Assembly (NCBI RefSeq): GCF_001514125.1
Contig: NZ_KQ948554.1
Coordinates: forward strand, 229,018-293,017
From: Streptomyces longwoodensis
GTDB lineage: Bacteria > Actinomycetota > Actinomycetes > Streptomycetales > Streptomycetaceae
Length of the DNA stretch: 64,000 bases
Reading direction: 5' to 3'
The notes under the pieces were generated by a model. The model was not told where the DNA came from. It searched no databases and saw nothing but the letters and a program-made list of their open reading frames with translations. How positions within the stretch are numbered: the first letter of the stretch is position 1; every line of letters begins with the position of its first letter. Shown here piece by piece: positions 18,304 through 28,076 of this stretch. The translations under genes and the position numbers were made by a program.

Positions 18304-19451
18304 GCGTCACGGCAGCCAAGGGATTCACGGCGGCGGGCATCGCCGCCGGGATCAAGGAGAACGGCAACCCCGACCTGGCCCTCGTGGTCAACGTCGGGCC
18401 CCGCCGCGCCGCCGCCGGCGTCTTCACCTCCAACCGCGTCAAGGCCGCCCCGGTCCTGTGGTCCGAGCAGGTCCTCAAGACCGGCCAGGTCTCCGCCGTC
18501 GTCCTCAACTCCGGCGGCGCCAACGCCTGCACCGGCCCCAAGGGCTTCCAGGACACCCACGCCACCGCCGAGAAGGCCGCCGAGGTGCTCGGCCGCGGCG
18601 CTGTCGAGGTCGCCGTCTGCTCCACCGGCCTGATCGGCGTGCTGCTGCCCATGGACAAGCTGCTCGCGGGCGTCGAGACCGCCGCCGCGCAGCTGTCCGA
18701 GCACGGCGGCGAGAAGGCCGCCATCGCCATCAAGACCACCGACACCGTCCACAAGACGTCCGTCGTCACCAAGGACGGCTGGACCGTCGGCGGCATGGCG
18801 AAGGGCGCGGGCATGCTCGCGCCGGGCCTCGCCACCATGCTCGTCGTCCTCACCACCGACGCCGACGTGGACGCCGGGACCCTGGACGAGGCGCTGCGCG
18901 CCGCCACCCGGGTCACCTTCGACCGCGTCGACTCCGACGGGTGCATGTCCACCAACGACACGGTGCTGCTGCTCGCCTCGGGAGCCTCCGGCACCACCCC
19001 GGAGTACGCCGAGTTCGCCGACGCCGTACGGGCCGTCTGCGACGACCTCGGCCAGCAGCTGATCCGCGACGCCGAGGGCGCCAGCAAGGACATCAAGGTC
19101 GAGGTGATCAACGCGGCCAGCGAGGACGACGCCGTGGAGGTGGGCCGCTCCATCGCCCGCAACAATCTCCTCAAGTGCGCCCTCCACGGCGAGGACCCCA
19201 ACTGGGGCCGCGTGCTCTCCGCGATCGGCACCACCCGCGCCGCCTTCGAACCGGACCGCCTCAACGTCGCCATCAACGGCGTCTGGGTCTGCAAGGACGG
19301 CGGCGTCGGCGAGGACCGCGAGAAGGTCGACATGCGCTACCGCGAGGTGCACATCGTCGCCGACCTCGCCGCCGGCTCCGAGACCGCGACCATCTGGACC
19401 AACGACCTGACCGCCGACTACGTCCACGAGAACAGCGCCTACTCCTCATGA
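18300..19451 (+). CDS. argJ: Bifunctional glutamate N-acetyltransferase / ornithine acetyltransferase
   Basis: 383-aa ArgJ, recycling acetyl groups from N-acetylornithine to glutamate. The self-cleavage site is intact in MAKGAGMLAPGLATMLVVLT: the chain is cut before the Thr of ATML, which becomes the nucleophile. The NSGGANACTG and GEDPNWGRVL motifs are also present. Translation is probably coupled to the preceding small ORF. The argB start overlaps its stop (ATGA). Confidence 0.97.
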   Translation: MSVTAAKGFTAAGIAAGIKENGNPDLALVVNVGPRRAAAGVFTSNRVKAAPVLWSEQVLKTGQVSAVVLNSGGANACTGPKGFQDTHATAEKAAEVLGRGAVEVAVCSTGLIGVLLPMDKLLAGVETAAAQLSEHGGEKAAIAIKTTDTVHKTSVVTKDGWTVGGMAKGAGMLAPGLATMLVVLTTDADVDAGTLDEALRAATRVTFDRVDSDGCMSTNDTVLLLASGASGTTPEYAEFADAVRAVCDDLGQQLIRDAEGASKDIKVEVINAASEDDAVEVGRSIARNNLLKCALHGEDPNWGRVLSAIGTTRAAFEPDRLNVAINGVWVCKDGGVGEDREKVDMRYREVHIVADLAAGSETATIWTNDLTADYVHENSAYSS

Positions 19452-20353
19452 CACCCACGCGAAAGCACACCGCGCTGCCCAAGGCGCAGATCCTCATCGA
19501 GGCGCTGCCCTGGCTGACCCGGCACAACGGCAGGACCGTCGTCATCAAGTTCGGCGGCAACGCCATGGTCGACGAGGAGCTGAAGGCCGCGTTCGCGCAG
19601 GACGTCGTCTTCCTGCACCACGCCGGCCTGAAGCCGGTCGTCGTGCACGGCGGCGGCCCGCAGATCAGCGCGGCCCTCGACAAGCACGGCATCGTCAGCG
19701 AGTTCAGGGCGGGCCTGCGCGTCACCACCGAGGACGCCATGGACGTCGTACGGATGGTGCTGGCCGGACAGGTCCAGCGCGAGCTGGTCAACCTGCTCAA
19801 CCAGCACGGCCCGCTCGCCGTCGGGCTCACCGGCGAGGACGCGCGCACCATCACCGCCACCAAGCACCAGCCCCTGATCGACGGCGAGTCGGTCGACATC
19901 GGGCGGGTCGGCGAGATCACCGACATCGACACGGGCGCCATCGAGGCCCTGCTCGCCGACGGCCGCATCCCGGTCGTCTCCTCGATCGCCCGCAGTCAGG
20001 ACGACGGACATGTCTACAACGTCAATGCTGATACGGCGGCTGCGGCACTCGCTGCTGCTCTGGACGCCGAGACCCTCATGGTCCTCACGGACGTCGAGGG
20101 ACTCTACGAGGACTGGCCGCACTCCGACGAGGTGATCAGCCGCCTCACCGCGTCCCAGCTGGAGAAGCTGCTGCCGGACCTGAGCTCCGGCATGGTCCCG
20201 AAGATGGAGGGCTGCCTGCACGCCGTCCGCAACGGGGTGCACACCGCCCGCGTCATCGACGGCCGGGTCCCGCACTCGATCCTGCTGGAGATCTTCACCG
20301 ACGAGGGCATCGGCACGATGGTCGTGCCCGACGAGCACGAGGGGGAGTCGTGA
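19448..20353 (+). CDS. argB: Acetylglutamate kinase
   Basis: 301 aa. Phosphorylates N-acetylglutamate, usually the arginine-feedback-controlled step. The amino acid kinase fold shows KFGGNAM near residue 35, VVHGGGPQIS near 65 and the VYNVNADTAAAALAAAL motif in the C-terminal half. The N-terminal extension (PTRKHTALPKAQILIEALPW) is of the type that forms the hexamer in arginine-inhibited enzymes. Starts by ATGA overlap with argJ and ends by GTGA overlap with argD. Confidence 0.97.
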   Translation: MTPTRKHTALPKAQILIEALPWLTRHNGRTVVIKFGGNAMVDEELKAAFAQDVVFLHHAGLKPVVVHGGGPQISAALDKHGIVSEFRAGLRVTTEDAMDVVRMVLAGQVQRELVNLLNQHGPLAVGLTGEDARTITATKHQPLIDGESVDIGRVGEITDIDTGAIEALLADGRIPVVSSIARSQDDGHVYNVNADTAAAALAAALDAETLMVLTDVEGLYEDWPHSDEVISRLTASQLEKLLPDLSSGMVPKMEGCLHAVRNGVHTARVIDGRVPHSILLEIFTDEGIGTMVVPDEHEGES

Positions 20354-21549
20354 GCAACGAGGAACTGACCACCCGGTGGCAGGGCGCGCTCATGAACAAC
20401 TACGGCACGCCCAGGCTGCCGTTGGTCCGCGGTGCGGGCACCCGGGTGTGGGACGCCGAGGACCGCACGTACCTCGACTTCGTCGGCGGCATCGCCACCA
20501 ACGCCCTCGGCCACGCCCACCCCGCGATCGTCCAGGCCGTCAGCACGCAGATCGCGTCCCTCGGGCACATCTCCAACTTCTTCATGGCCGAGCCGACCGT
20601 CGCCCTCGCCGAACGGCTCCTGCACCTCTTCGGCCGCGACGGCCGGGTGTTCTTCTGCAACTCCGGCGCCGAGGCCAACGAAGCCGCCTTCAAGATCGGC
20701 CGGCTGACCGGGCGCACCCACATGGTCGCCACCCAGGGCGGCTTCCACGGCCGTACGATGGGCGCCCTCGCGCTCACCGGACAGCCCGCCAAGCAGACCC
20801 CGTTCCTGCCCCTGCCCGGCGACGTCACCCACGTGCCGTACGGCGACGCGCAGGCCCTCGCCGCCGCGGTCACCGAGGAGACCGCCCTCGTCGTCATCGA
20901 GCCCATCCAGGGCGAGAACGGCGTCGTCGTGCCCCCGGCCGGCTACCTCAAGGCGGCGCGGGCGATCACGGCGGCCACCGGCGCGCTGCTCGTCCTCGAC
21001 GAGGTGCAGACCGGCGTCGGGCGCACCGGGTCCTGGTTCGCCTACCAGGCCCACGAGGGCGTGCTGCCCGACGTGGTCACCCTGGCCAAGCAGCTCGGCG
21101 GCGGCCTGCCGCTGGGGGCGACCGTCGCCTTCGGCCGGGCCGCGGAGCTGCTGCAACCCGGCCAGCACGGTACGACGTTCGGCGGCAACCCCGTCGCCTG
21201 CGCGGCCGGTCTCGCCGTCCTGGACACCATCGCCTCCGAGGGGCTGCTGGAGAACGTCAAGCGGCAGGGTGAAAGGTTGCGCGAGGGGATCGAGGCGCTG
21301 GACCACCGGTTGATCGACCATGTCCGGGGCGCGGGCCTGCTCCTGGGTATCGTGCTCACCGAGCCGCTCGCGCCCCAGGTGCAGCAGGCGGCTCAGGAGG
21401 CCGGGTTCCTGGTGAACGCGCCCGCCGCCGACGTCGTACGGCTGATGCCGCCGCTGAACCTCGGCGACGACGAGGTGGAGGCGCTTCTGCGGGCACTGCC
21501 CGGCATCCTCGACGCAAGTGCGCACGGGGACGGACGAGCCGGAGAATGA
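20350..21549 (+). CDS. argD: Acetylornithine aminotransferase
   Basis: 399-aa class III PLP aminotransferase making N-acetylornithine. Motifs: FCNSGAEANEAAFKIGR (phosphate-binding region), VLDEVQTGVGRTGSWFA, and the PLP lysine in VTLAKQLGGGLPLGA. The start overlaps the argB stop. argR begins only 8 bp after the stop. Confidence 0.96.
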   Translation: MSNEELTTRWQGALMNNYGTPRLPLVRGAGTRVWDAEDRTYLDFVGGIATNALGHAHPAIVQAVSTQIASLGHISNFFMAEPTVALAERLLHLFGRDGRVFFCNSGAEANEAAFKIGRLTGRTHMVATQGGFHGRTMGALALTGQPAKQTPFLPLPGDVTHVPYGDAQALAAAVTEETALVVIEPIQGENGVVVPPAGYLKAARAITAATGALLVLDEVQTGVGRTGSWFAYQAHEGVLPDVVTLAKQLGGGLPLGATVAFGRAAELLQPGQHGTTFGGNPVACAAGLAVLDTIASEGLLENVKRQGERLREGIEALDHRLIDHVRGAGLLLGIVLTEPLAPQVQQAAQEAGFLVNAPAADVVRLMPPLNLGDDEVEALLRALPGILDASAHGDGRAGE

Positions 21550-21556
21550 GACGACG

Positions 21557-22105
21557 ATGAGCCAGGCGCAGGACGACCACGGGCAGCCGGACGCGGCCGG
21601 CCCCGCCGTGCCGCAGACCCGCACCGCACGCCACCGCCGGATCGTGGACATCCTCAACCGGCAACCGGTGCGGTCGCAGAGCCAGTTGGCGAAGCTGCTG
21701 GCCGACGACGGGCTGAGCGTCACCCAGGCGACGCTGTCGCGGGACCTGGACGAGCTCAACGCGGTGAAGATCCGCAACACCGACGGCGAACTCATCTACG
21801 CGGTGCCCAGCGAGGGCGGCTTCCGCACCCCGCGGGCCCCGCTCGGGGAGTCGGCCAAGGAGGAGCGGATGCGCCGCCTCTCCCAGGAACTGCTGATCTC
21901 CGCGGAGGCGTCCGCGAACCTGGTGGTCCTGCGCACCCCGCCGGGCGCCGCGCAGTTCCTCGCCTCGGCGATCGACCAGGCCGAACTGCACGACATCCTG
22001 GGCACGATCGCCGGCGACGACACCCTGCTGCTCATCAGCCGCAACCCGACCGGGGGGCAGGCCCTGGCGGACCACTTGCTGAGGTTGGCGCAGAACGGGC
22101 ACTGA
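21557..22105 (+). CDS. argR: Arginine repressor
   Basis: 182-aa hexameric repressor/activator. The N-terminal winged helix (about 20-90) has SQSQLAKLLADDGLSVTQAT and the diagnostic LSRDLDELNAVKIRN; the C-terminal oligomerisation and arginine-binding domain contains GTIAGDDTLLLISR. ATG 21557 is chosen over the upstream 21518 start, which lies within argD. The corepressor is arginine. Candidate sites occur upstream of argC (17131-17167) and argH (32034-32049). Confidence 0.96.
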   Translation: MSQAQDDHGQPDAAGPAVPQTRTARHRRIVDILNRQPVRSQSQLAKLLADDGLSVTQATLSRDLDELNAVKIRNTDGELIYAVPSEGGFRTPRAPLGESAKEERMRRLSQELLISAEASANLVVLRTPPGAAQFLASAIDQAELHDILGTIAGDDTLLLISRNPTGGQALADHLLRLAQNGH

Positions 22106-22133
22106 CGCGGTGCCGCGGCTTGGCGAGCGGCTG

Positions 22134-22197
22134 CGGTGGTCCGCCGGCTGCGGGCGCGTGTTGGCTGGTCGCGCAGTTCCCCGCGCCCCTGGGTGGG
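22134..22197 (-). repeat. Intergenic palindromic repeat, copy 1
   Basis: On the minus strand this reads CCCAGGGGCGCGGGGAACTG, then CGCGACCAGCC and a looser CGCCCGCAGCC tail. The same element occurs twice at 36808-36939. It fills the gap between argR and the convergent apbE gene. From memory it is a dispersed Streptomyces intergenic element; its role is unproven. Confidence 0.75.
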
Positions 22198-22198
22198 A

Positions 22199-22990
22199 TC
22201 AGCCGAGCCTCGCCGCCAACCCCCCGGTGCACCGCACCTCGTCGCCCGCCGTGATCAGCAGGGCCTCCGTGTCGGGGAGGGTGTCCAGCCAGGTCAGGCC
22301 CGCGCGGGAGCCCATCGCGAAGGCTGCCGTGGCCCAGCAGTCCGCCCAGGTCAGGCGGGGGGCGACCACCGTCACGGCCACCAGGTCCGTGACCGCGGAG
22401 CGGCCCGTGCGGGGGTCGACGATGTGGGCGCCCCGCTCCGCCGTGCCGGACGTGGCCACCGCCAGTTCGGACACCCCCGCCGCCGAGATGACGGCGGCCA
22501 GGCCGCCCGGCCGCAGCGGGTCCGCGACCCCGACGCGCCAGGGCCGGCCGGGCGCGGGCACGCCCAGCAACTGGACGTCGCCGCCCCCGTTGACGCTGAC
22601 CCCGCACACCCCGGGGACCTCCGCGAGCAGCCGCGCGGCGCGCTCCGCCGCCCAGCCCTTCACGATCCCCGTCGGGTCTATCCGCCCCTGGTAGCGCAGG
22701 CTGAACCACCCGTCGCTCGCCCGCTCCGCCCGCGCCCCGAGCTCCAGCACCTCGGCCACCTCGGGAGCGCAGTCGGCGACGGCCAGCTCCCCGCGCGCCA
22801 GCCGGGACACCTCGCTGTCCTCGCGGTAGGTGCTGAACACCTCGTCCACCCGGTGCAGTCCCGCGACCGCCGCGTCCAGCGCCCGGCGCACCGCCCCGGA
22901 CTCCCCGCCGCGCACGTCGAAGGAGAAGACCGTCCCCATGACGTCCTCCGCGTGCCGCACCGCGACGGGCGCCCCAGCCGGCTCGGTCAC
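22199..22990 (-). CDS. apbE: FAD:protein FMN transferase
   Basis: About 263 aa. Attaches FMN covalently to Thr/Ser of extracytoplasmic flavoproteins; its likely substrates are the two FMN-binding proteins encoded just upstream. Motifs: MGTVFSFDVR near the start, VDEVFSTYREDSEVSRLARG, the GWFSLRYQGRIDPTGIVKGW and NGGGDVQLLG segments, and HIVDPRTGRS. No clear signal peptide or lipobox, unlike many exported ApbE proteins, so it may act in the cytoplasm or start further upstream. GTG 22990 lies 4 nt after the preceding stop; GTG 23002 is an alternative. Last gene of the five-gene electron-transfer operon. Confidence 0.88.
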   Translation of the reverse strand: MTEPAGAPVAVRHAEDVMGTVFSFDVRGGESGAVRRALDAAVAGLHRVDEVFSTYREDSEVSRLARGELAVADCAPEVAEVLELGARAERASDGWFSLRYQGRIDPTGIVKGWAAERAARLLAEVPGVCGVSVNGGGDVQLLGVPAPGRPWRVGVADPLRPGGLAAVISAAGVSELAVATSGTAERGAHIVDPRTGRSAVTDLVAVTVVAPRLTWADCWATAAFAMGSRAGLTWLDTLPDTEALLITAGDEVRCTGGLAARLG

Positions 22991-22994
22991 CGTG

Positions 22995-23762
22995 TCAGCC
23001 ACCGGCCCGGTCCAGCGCGGACTGGAGCGACTTCTTGTAGCCCTCGCTGGTGTACGTGGCGCCGGAGACCGAGTCGATGTCCGCGCTGCCCGCCGCGACG
23101 GCCTCCCGGTTGAGCCGCGGGACGGCCAGCGCGGTCTTCTGGTCGCTCTCCCCGCCCTTGGGCGCCTGCACGGCCTGCGCCGCGGTGATCCGCCCGCCGC
23201 TGACGGTGACGCGGACCTGGACGGGACCGTACTGCGTCTGCGCGACCGCACCGGTGACGGTCCGCGCCGCCCCGCCCCCACTCTGCGAGGCCGGGGCCGA
23301 AGGAGCGGGCGCCGCCTTCGCCTTGTCGATCGCCGACTGCAGGGACTGCCGGTAGCCCGCGCTGGTGTACGTCGCCCCGGACACCGCGTCGATGTCCGCG
23401 CCCTGCGCGGCGACCGCCTCCTGGTTCAGCTTGGGCACCGCGTCGGCGGTCACGGAGTCGCTCCGGCCGCCCTTGGGCGCCTGGACGGCCTCCGCCTTGG
23501 TGATCTTCCCGCCCGCGACGGTCAGCCGTACCTGCACGACGCCGTACTGGGTCTGCGCTGCGTCCCCGGTGACCGTGGAGGCTGCGGCGGCACCGGCCCC
23601 GCCCTGGGCCGACTCCTGTGCCGCACCGGGCGCCCCCGGGGCCGCGCCCGCCGCCGCGGACGCCGGGTCGGACCCGGGCTTCAGCGACAGCAGCAGCACG
23701 ATCCCGGACACGGTGGCGGCGGTCGTCAGCACGACGCGCCGGATCGGGTGGCTCTTCCTCAT
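22995..23762 (-). CDS. Membrane-anchored protein with two FMN-binding domains
   Basis: 255 aa. One N-terminal hydrophobic segment (RRVVLTTAATVSGIVLLLSL) anchors or exports the protein, followed by an Ala/Gly-rich linker. Two FMN_bind domains (about 65-145 and 170-250) each carry the flavinylation motif: DIDAVSGATYTS and DIDSVSGATYTS, where ApbE links FMN to the Thr. Two flavins in series could pass electrons from the ferric-reductase-like membrane protein to an external acceptor. Encoded between that protein (79 bp gap) and apbE. Confidence 0.92.
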   Translation of the reverse strand: MRKSHPIRRVVLTTAATVSGIVLLLSLKPGSDPASAAAGAAPGAPGAAQESAQGGAGAAAASTVTGDAAQTQYGVVQVRLTVAGGKITKAEAVQAPKGGRSDSVTADAVPKLNQEAVAAQGADIDAVSGATYTSAGYRQSLQSAIDKAKAAPAPSAPASQSGGGAARTVTGAVAQTQYGPVQVRVTVSGGRITAAQAVQAPKGGESDQKTALAVPRLNREAVAAGSADIDSVSGATYTSEGYKKSLQSALDRAGG

Positions 23763-23841
23763 CTGTTCCCAAGCTCCTGGTTCCGCGGGTTCGGCGGGTC
23801 CTGCGGGGTCCGCAGTCCGCGTGCGAAGGACGTACCGGCGC

Positions 23842-25224
23842 TCACATCTCGAACGACTCGTGGTGGATGCGGCGGGCCGGCACCCCGGCGCCGCGCAGCG
23901 CGTCGTACACCGTCTGGGCGAAGCCCGCCGGGCCGCACATGAAGACGTCGTGGTGGTCGATGTCCGGGATCTTGCGCTGGAGGGACTCCGCCGAGATGTC
24001 GGGCCGCTCCCCGTCCGGGCTGTTCACCGCGTACATCAGCCGCGCCCCGCGCTCGTCGGCGATCTTCGCCAGTTCGTCCCACAGGGCCAGGTCCTGCGTG
24101 CTGTTGGCCCGGTACAGCAGCGTGATGTCCCCGGCCGCGCCCGGCAGCGTCTCGAACAGCGCCCGCATCGGAGTGATGCCCACCCCGCCGGCCACCAGCA
24201 GCACCTTGCCGCGGCTGCGCCGGGAGGCGGTCAGGGCGCCGTACGGGCCCTCGGCCCACACGCGCGTGCCCGGGCTCAGCTCGCGCAGGGCGGCGCTGTG
24301 GTCGCCGATCGCCTTGACCGTGATGCGCAGCAGGTCCGGGCGGGGCGCCGCCGACAGCGAGTACGGGTGGGAGCTGAAGCGCATCCCCGGCGCGAGGAAC
24401 CGCCACCGGAAGAACTGCCCCGCCTCCGCGCCCATCCGGTGCAGCCTGCGCCCGCCGATCAGCACGGACACGATCCCGGGCGTCTCCTCGATGACCGCCT
24501 CGACCCGCATGCGGTGGCGCAGGTTCAGCCGGATCGGGGTGAGGATCCGGTACCACAGGACCAGCGCGGTGACCGTGCCGTACAGCGCGTACCAGGCGGT
24601 CTTGGCGGCCGGTTCGACGGCGAAGTCGTTGCCGGTGGTGATCTGGTGCCAGAACGTCAGGAACACCGCCGCGTACGTCAGCAGGTGCACGTGGTACCAG
24701 GTGTCGTACGGCATCCGGCGGCGCACCCCGCCCGCGGAGACCAGCCCGATGAGGACCAGCAGGCCGGTGCCGATGGCCGCCTTGCCCATGTCCGGCAGCT
24801 GGTCGATGGAGTCGACCGTCTGCTGGACGATGTCGCCGAGGGACTTGCCGGCCTGCAGCGCGTACCCCCACATGATGAGGAACACGTGCGCCACCACCAG
24901 GCACAGCGTGTACCGGCCGCTCATCGCGTGCCAGCGCGCCACCCGGTCGGAGCCGACCCGCCGCTCCAGCGCGGGCACCCGCGCCATCTGCAGGACGACC
25001 AGGGCCATCAGGTAGCCGGCGAGCAGTCCGGTGATCCGGCCCGCGTTGAGGATGCGGCTGTCGTCGTCCGCGATGGACGGGGTGTTGGCCCACCACAGCC
25101 ACAGCACGCCCGCCGCGCCCGCCCACACGGCGATCAGCAGCGGGACGGCGGGGGAGCGGCGCGGGCGGATGCGGCGCATCGTCTGGCGGCGGGCGGCACG
25201 TCCGCCTGCGATCGTGGTGGTCAC
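23842..25224 (-). CDS. Ferric-reductase-like transmembrane oxidoreductase, copy 1
   Basis: 460 aa. The N-terminal half has about six membrane helices with paired histidines for heme (RWHAMSGRYTLCLVVAHVFL and WYHVHLLTYAAVFLTFWHQI). The C-terminal half is an FNR-like domain: HPYSLSAAP binds FAD, VAGGVGITPMRALFE binds NAD(P)H, and MCGPAGFAQTVYDAL and HHESFEM close it. It should move electrons from cytoplasmic NAD(P)H across the membrane. GTG 25224 follows a strong GGAGGAAC ribosome site. It is paralogous to copy 2 upstream (25831-27186). Confidence 0.92.
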   Translation of the reverse strand: MTTTIAGGRAARRQTMRRIRPRRSPAVPLLIAVWAGAAGVLWLWWANTPSIADDDSRILNAGRITGLLAGYLMALVVLQMARVPALERRVGSDRVARWHAMSGRYTLCLVVAHVFLIMWGYALQAGKSLGDIVQQTVDSIDQLPDMGKAAIGTGLLVLIGLVSAGGVRRRMPYDTWYHVHLLTYAAVFLTFWHQITTGNDFAVEPAAKTAWYALYGTVTALVLWYRILTPIRLNLRHRMRVEAVIEETPGIVSVLIGGRRLHRMGAEAGQFFRWRFLAPGMRFSSHPYSLSAAPRPDLLRITVKAIGDHSAALRELSPGTRVWAEGPYGALTASRRSRGKVLLVAGGVGITPMRALFETLPGAAGDITLLYRANSTQDLALWDELAKIADERGARLMYAVNSPDGERPDISAESLQRKIPDIDHHDVFMCGPAGFAQTVYDALRGAGVPARRIHHESFEM

Positions 25225-25299
25225 GGTTCCTCCGGGGGACTTGACCCTTGGCCCACAGATACGTGCCGCGACGCGGGAGTGTTCAGCGGGCCGCCGGGG

Positions 25300-25824
25300 T
25301 CACAGGCCCGCCGCATCCAGCGCGGACTGGAGTGACTCGCGGTAACCGTCACTCGTGTACGTCGCTCCCGACACGGTGTCGATGTCCGCGCTCTGCGCCC
25401 GCAGCGCCTCGCTGCGCAACTCGGGGAGGGCGGAGGAGTTGATCTGCTGGTCGCGCGGGTTGTCCTGCGGGTACGCCACCGCCGTGACGTCCGTGAGCTT
25501 CCCGTCCGCCACGGTGACGCGGACCTGGACCGGGCCCCAACGGGTCTGCACCGACTCACCGGTGACGGTCCGCGTGCCGGACGCACCGGACCCACCGGAT
25601 CCGGTCCCACCGGAGCCGGACCCGGTCGACCCCGATCCGCTCGACCCGGACCCGCCGGACCCGCCGGACGCACTCGCGCTGCTCGACGGCGCGGGCGCCG
25701 GTGCCGCTGTCACCTCCGGCAGGTCGTGCGGCTTGAGCGACAGCAGCAGGACGAACGCCGACACGGTGCCGGCGCTCGCCAGCACCACCCGGCGCAGGGG
25801 ACGGCTCTTCCTCAACGGGTGCAC
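25300..25824 (-). CDS. Membrane-anchored protein with one FMN-binding domain
   Basis: 174 aa. Signal/anchor LRRVVLASAGTVSAFVLLLSL near the start, a Ser/Gly low-complexity linker (about 45-75), then one FMN_bind domain ending in DIDTVSGATYTSDGYRESLQ with the Thr modified by ApbE. It is close to each half of the two-domain protein in this operon. GTG 25824 lies 6 bp after the stop of copy 2 of the reductase with GAGG in the gap; a TTG four codons later is possible. Confidence 0.9.
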   Translation of the reverse strand: MHPLRKSRPLRRVVLASAGTVSAFVLLLSLKPHDLPEVTAAPAPAPSSSASASGGSGGSGSSGSGSTGSGSGGTGSGGSGASGTRTVTGESVQTRWGPVQVRVTVADGKLTDVTAVAYPQDNPRDQQINSSALPELRSEALRAQSADIDTVSGATYTSDGYRESLQSALDAAGL

Positions 25825-25830
25825 GACGCC

Positions 25831-27186
25831 TCACAGTTCGAACGACTCGTGGTGGATCCGCCGGTCCGGTACACCGGCGGCGCGCAACGCCTCGTACACG
25901 TCCCGGGCGAAGCCGTGCGGGCCGCAGACGTACACGTCGTGGCCGGGCAGGTCCGGGACGGCCGTGCGCAGCGACGCGGCGGTGAGCGCGGGGCGCCGGC
26001 CGTGCTCGTCGTTGAGTGCGTACAGCACCCGGGCGCCCCGCCAGCGGGCGATCGCCTCCAACTCGCCGCCCAGCGCCAGGTCCTGGGCGCCGTGCGCCCG
26101 GTAGAGCAGGGTGACCTCGCCGGGCAGCGTCTCGAACAGCGCGCGCAGCGGGGTGATGCCGACGCCCGCGGCGACCAGCAGCGCCTTCGACGAGGTCTGC
26201 CGGCCGACGGTCAGCGAGCCGTACGGTCCCTCCGCCCACACGCGCGTGCCGGGCCGCAGCAGCGCCACGGCCGCGCTGTGCCCGCCGAGCGCCTTCACCG
26301 TGATCCGCAGCCGGTCCCCGCGCGGCGGCGCCGACAGCGAGTACGGCGTCGACGTCCAGCCCAGCCGGGCGCCGAGGAAGCGCCAGCGGAAGAACTGCCC
26401 GGCCCGCGCGTCCAGCCGATCCAGGCGCCGCCCCCGCACGACGACCGAGTACACGCCCGGCGCCTCCGGGTGCACCGACTCCACCCGCAGCCGGTGCCGC
26501 AGGTTGAGCCGGACCGGGACCAGCACCCGGAACCACAGCACCAGGGCGGCCACGCCGAGGTACAGCGCGTACCAGGCGGCCGTGGCCACCGGCCGGCCGT
26601 TCAGGTCGTTCCCCAGGGCCAATTGGTGGCCGAACGCCAGGAACACCGCGGCGTAGGTGAGGAGGTGGACGTAGTACCAGAACTCGTAGCCGGTACGGCG
26701 GCGCACCGCGCGCACCGAGGTGACGCCGACCGCGAGGAGGACCACCGTGCCGGCGGTGGCCTTGAGCATCTCGGGGTAGTCCAGCACGACGGTCAGCGTC
26801 TCCGCGACCAGCGAGCGGTGGTCCTGGGCCGCGTACCCGGCGAGGACCAGCACGACGTGCGCCACCAGCAGGCAGATGGTGGAGCGGCCCGCCCCCGCGT
26901 GCCAGCGGGCCACCCGGTCCGAGCCGATCCGCCGCTCCAGCAGCGGCACCCGCGCCATCAGGCCGACGAGCACCGCGCACGCGTACCCGCACAGCAGCCC
27001 CGCGATCCGCCCCGCCCCGGTCAGCCAGCCGGCCGGGCCGACCACCGAAGCGGTGTCCGCCCACCACAGCGCGACCACGGCGGCCGCCCCGGCCCACAGC
27101 GCGGCCAGCAGCGGACCGGCGGGGGAGCGCGGCCGCCCGGCGGCCCGGGGAGGGGCCGTCCGGTGTCGCTCGTACACGGTCGTCAT
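25831..27186 (-). CDS. Ferric-reductase-like transmembrane oxidoreductase, copy 2
   Basis: 451 aa, same architecture as copy 1: heme-type histidines (RWHAGAGRSTICLLVAHVVL, WYYVHLLTYAAVFLAFGHQL), TPYSLSAPPRGDRLRITVKA for FAD, AAGVGITPLRALFE for NAD(P)H, and VCGPHGFARDVYEAL. ATG 27186 is chosen by its GAAAGGA ribosome site; the open frame extends into the promoter region. First gene of the operon, divergent from the response regulator. The pair with copy 1 indicates duplication of a reductase plus FMN-binding module. Confidence 0.92.
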   Translation of the reverse strand: MTTVYERHRTAPPRAAGRPRSPAGPLLAALWAGAAAVVALWWADTASVVGPAGWLTGAGRIAGLLCGYACAVLVGLMARVPLLERRIGSDRVARWHAGAGRSTICLLVAHVVLVLAGYAAQDHRSLVAETLTVVLDYPEMLKATAGTVVLLAVGVTSVRAVRRRTGYEFWYYVHLLTYAAVFLAFGHQLALGNDLNGRPVATAAWYALYLGVAALVLWFRVLVPVRLNLRHRLRVESVHPEAPGVYSVVVRGRRLDRLDARAGQFFRWRFLGARLGWTSTPYSLSAPPRGDRLRITVKALGGHSAAVALLRPGTRVWAEGPYGSLTVGRQTSSKALLVAAGVGITPLRALFETLPGEVTLLYRAHGAQDLALGGELEAIARWRGARVLYALNDEHGRRPALTAASLRTAVPDLPGHDVYVCGPHGFARDVYEALRAAGVPDRRIHHESFEL

Positions 27187-27231
27187 GGGCGGGTCCTTTC
27201 GCCTCGTCGCCCGCCACTGTGCGGGCCGAAC

Positions 27232-27286
27232 CTCTGAGCGGGCTCTGAGCGGGCGGTCCGCGCGCGGACTCAGAGGAAACTCAGAG
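27232..27286. promoter_or_regulatory. Mirrored direct-repeat pairs, probable OmpR-type regulator sites
   Basis: CTCTGAG occurs at 27232-27238 and 27243-27249 (11 bp start to start); its reverse complement CTCAGAG occurs at 27269-27275 and 27280-27286 (again 11 bp). OmpR-family regulators typically bind tandem repeats with one-turn spacing, and the adjacent gene encodes one. One pair faces each divergent gene. A palindrome GTCCGCGCGCGGAC (27256-27269) lies between them. Confidence 0.6.
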
Positions 27287-27335
27287 CTGCCCGAGAGGCA
27301 CCGGGTGCCGCGCACGCGCGATGCTGGTGGCAGCC

Positions 27336-28072
<737 letters not shown>

Positions 28073-28076
<4 letters not shown>

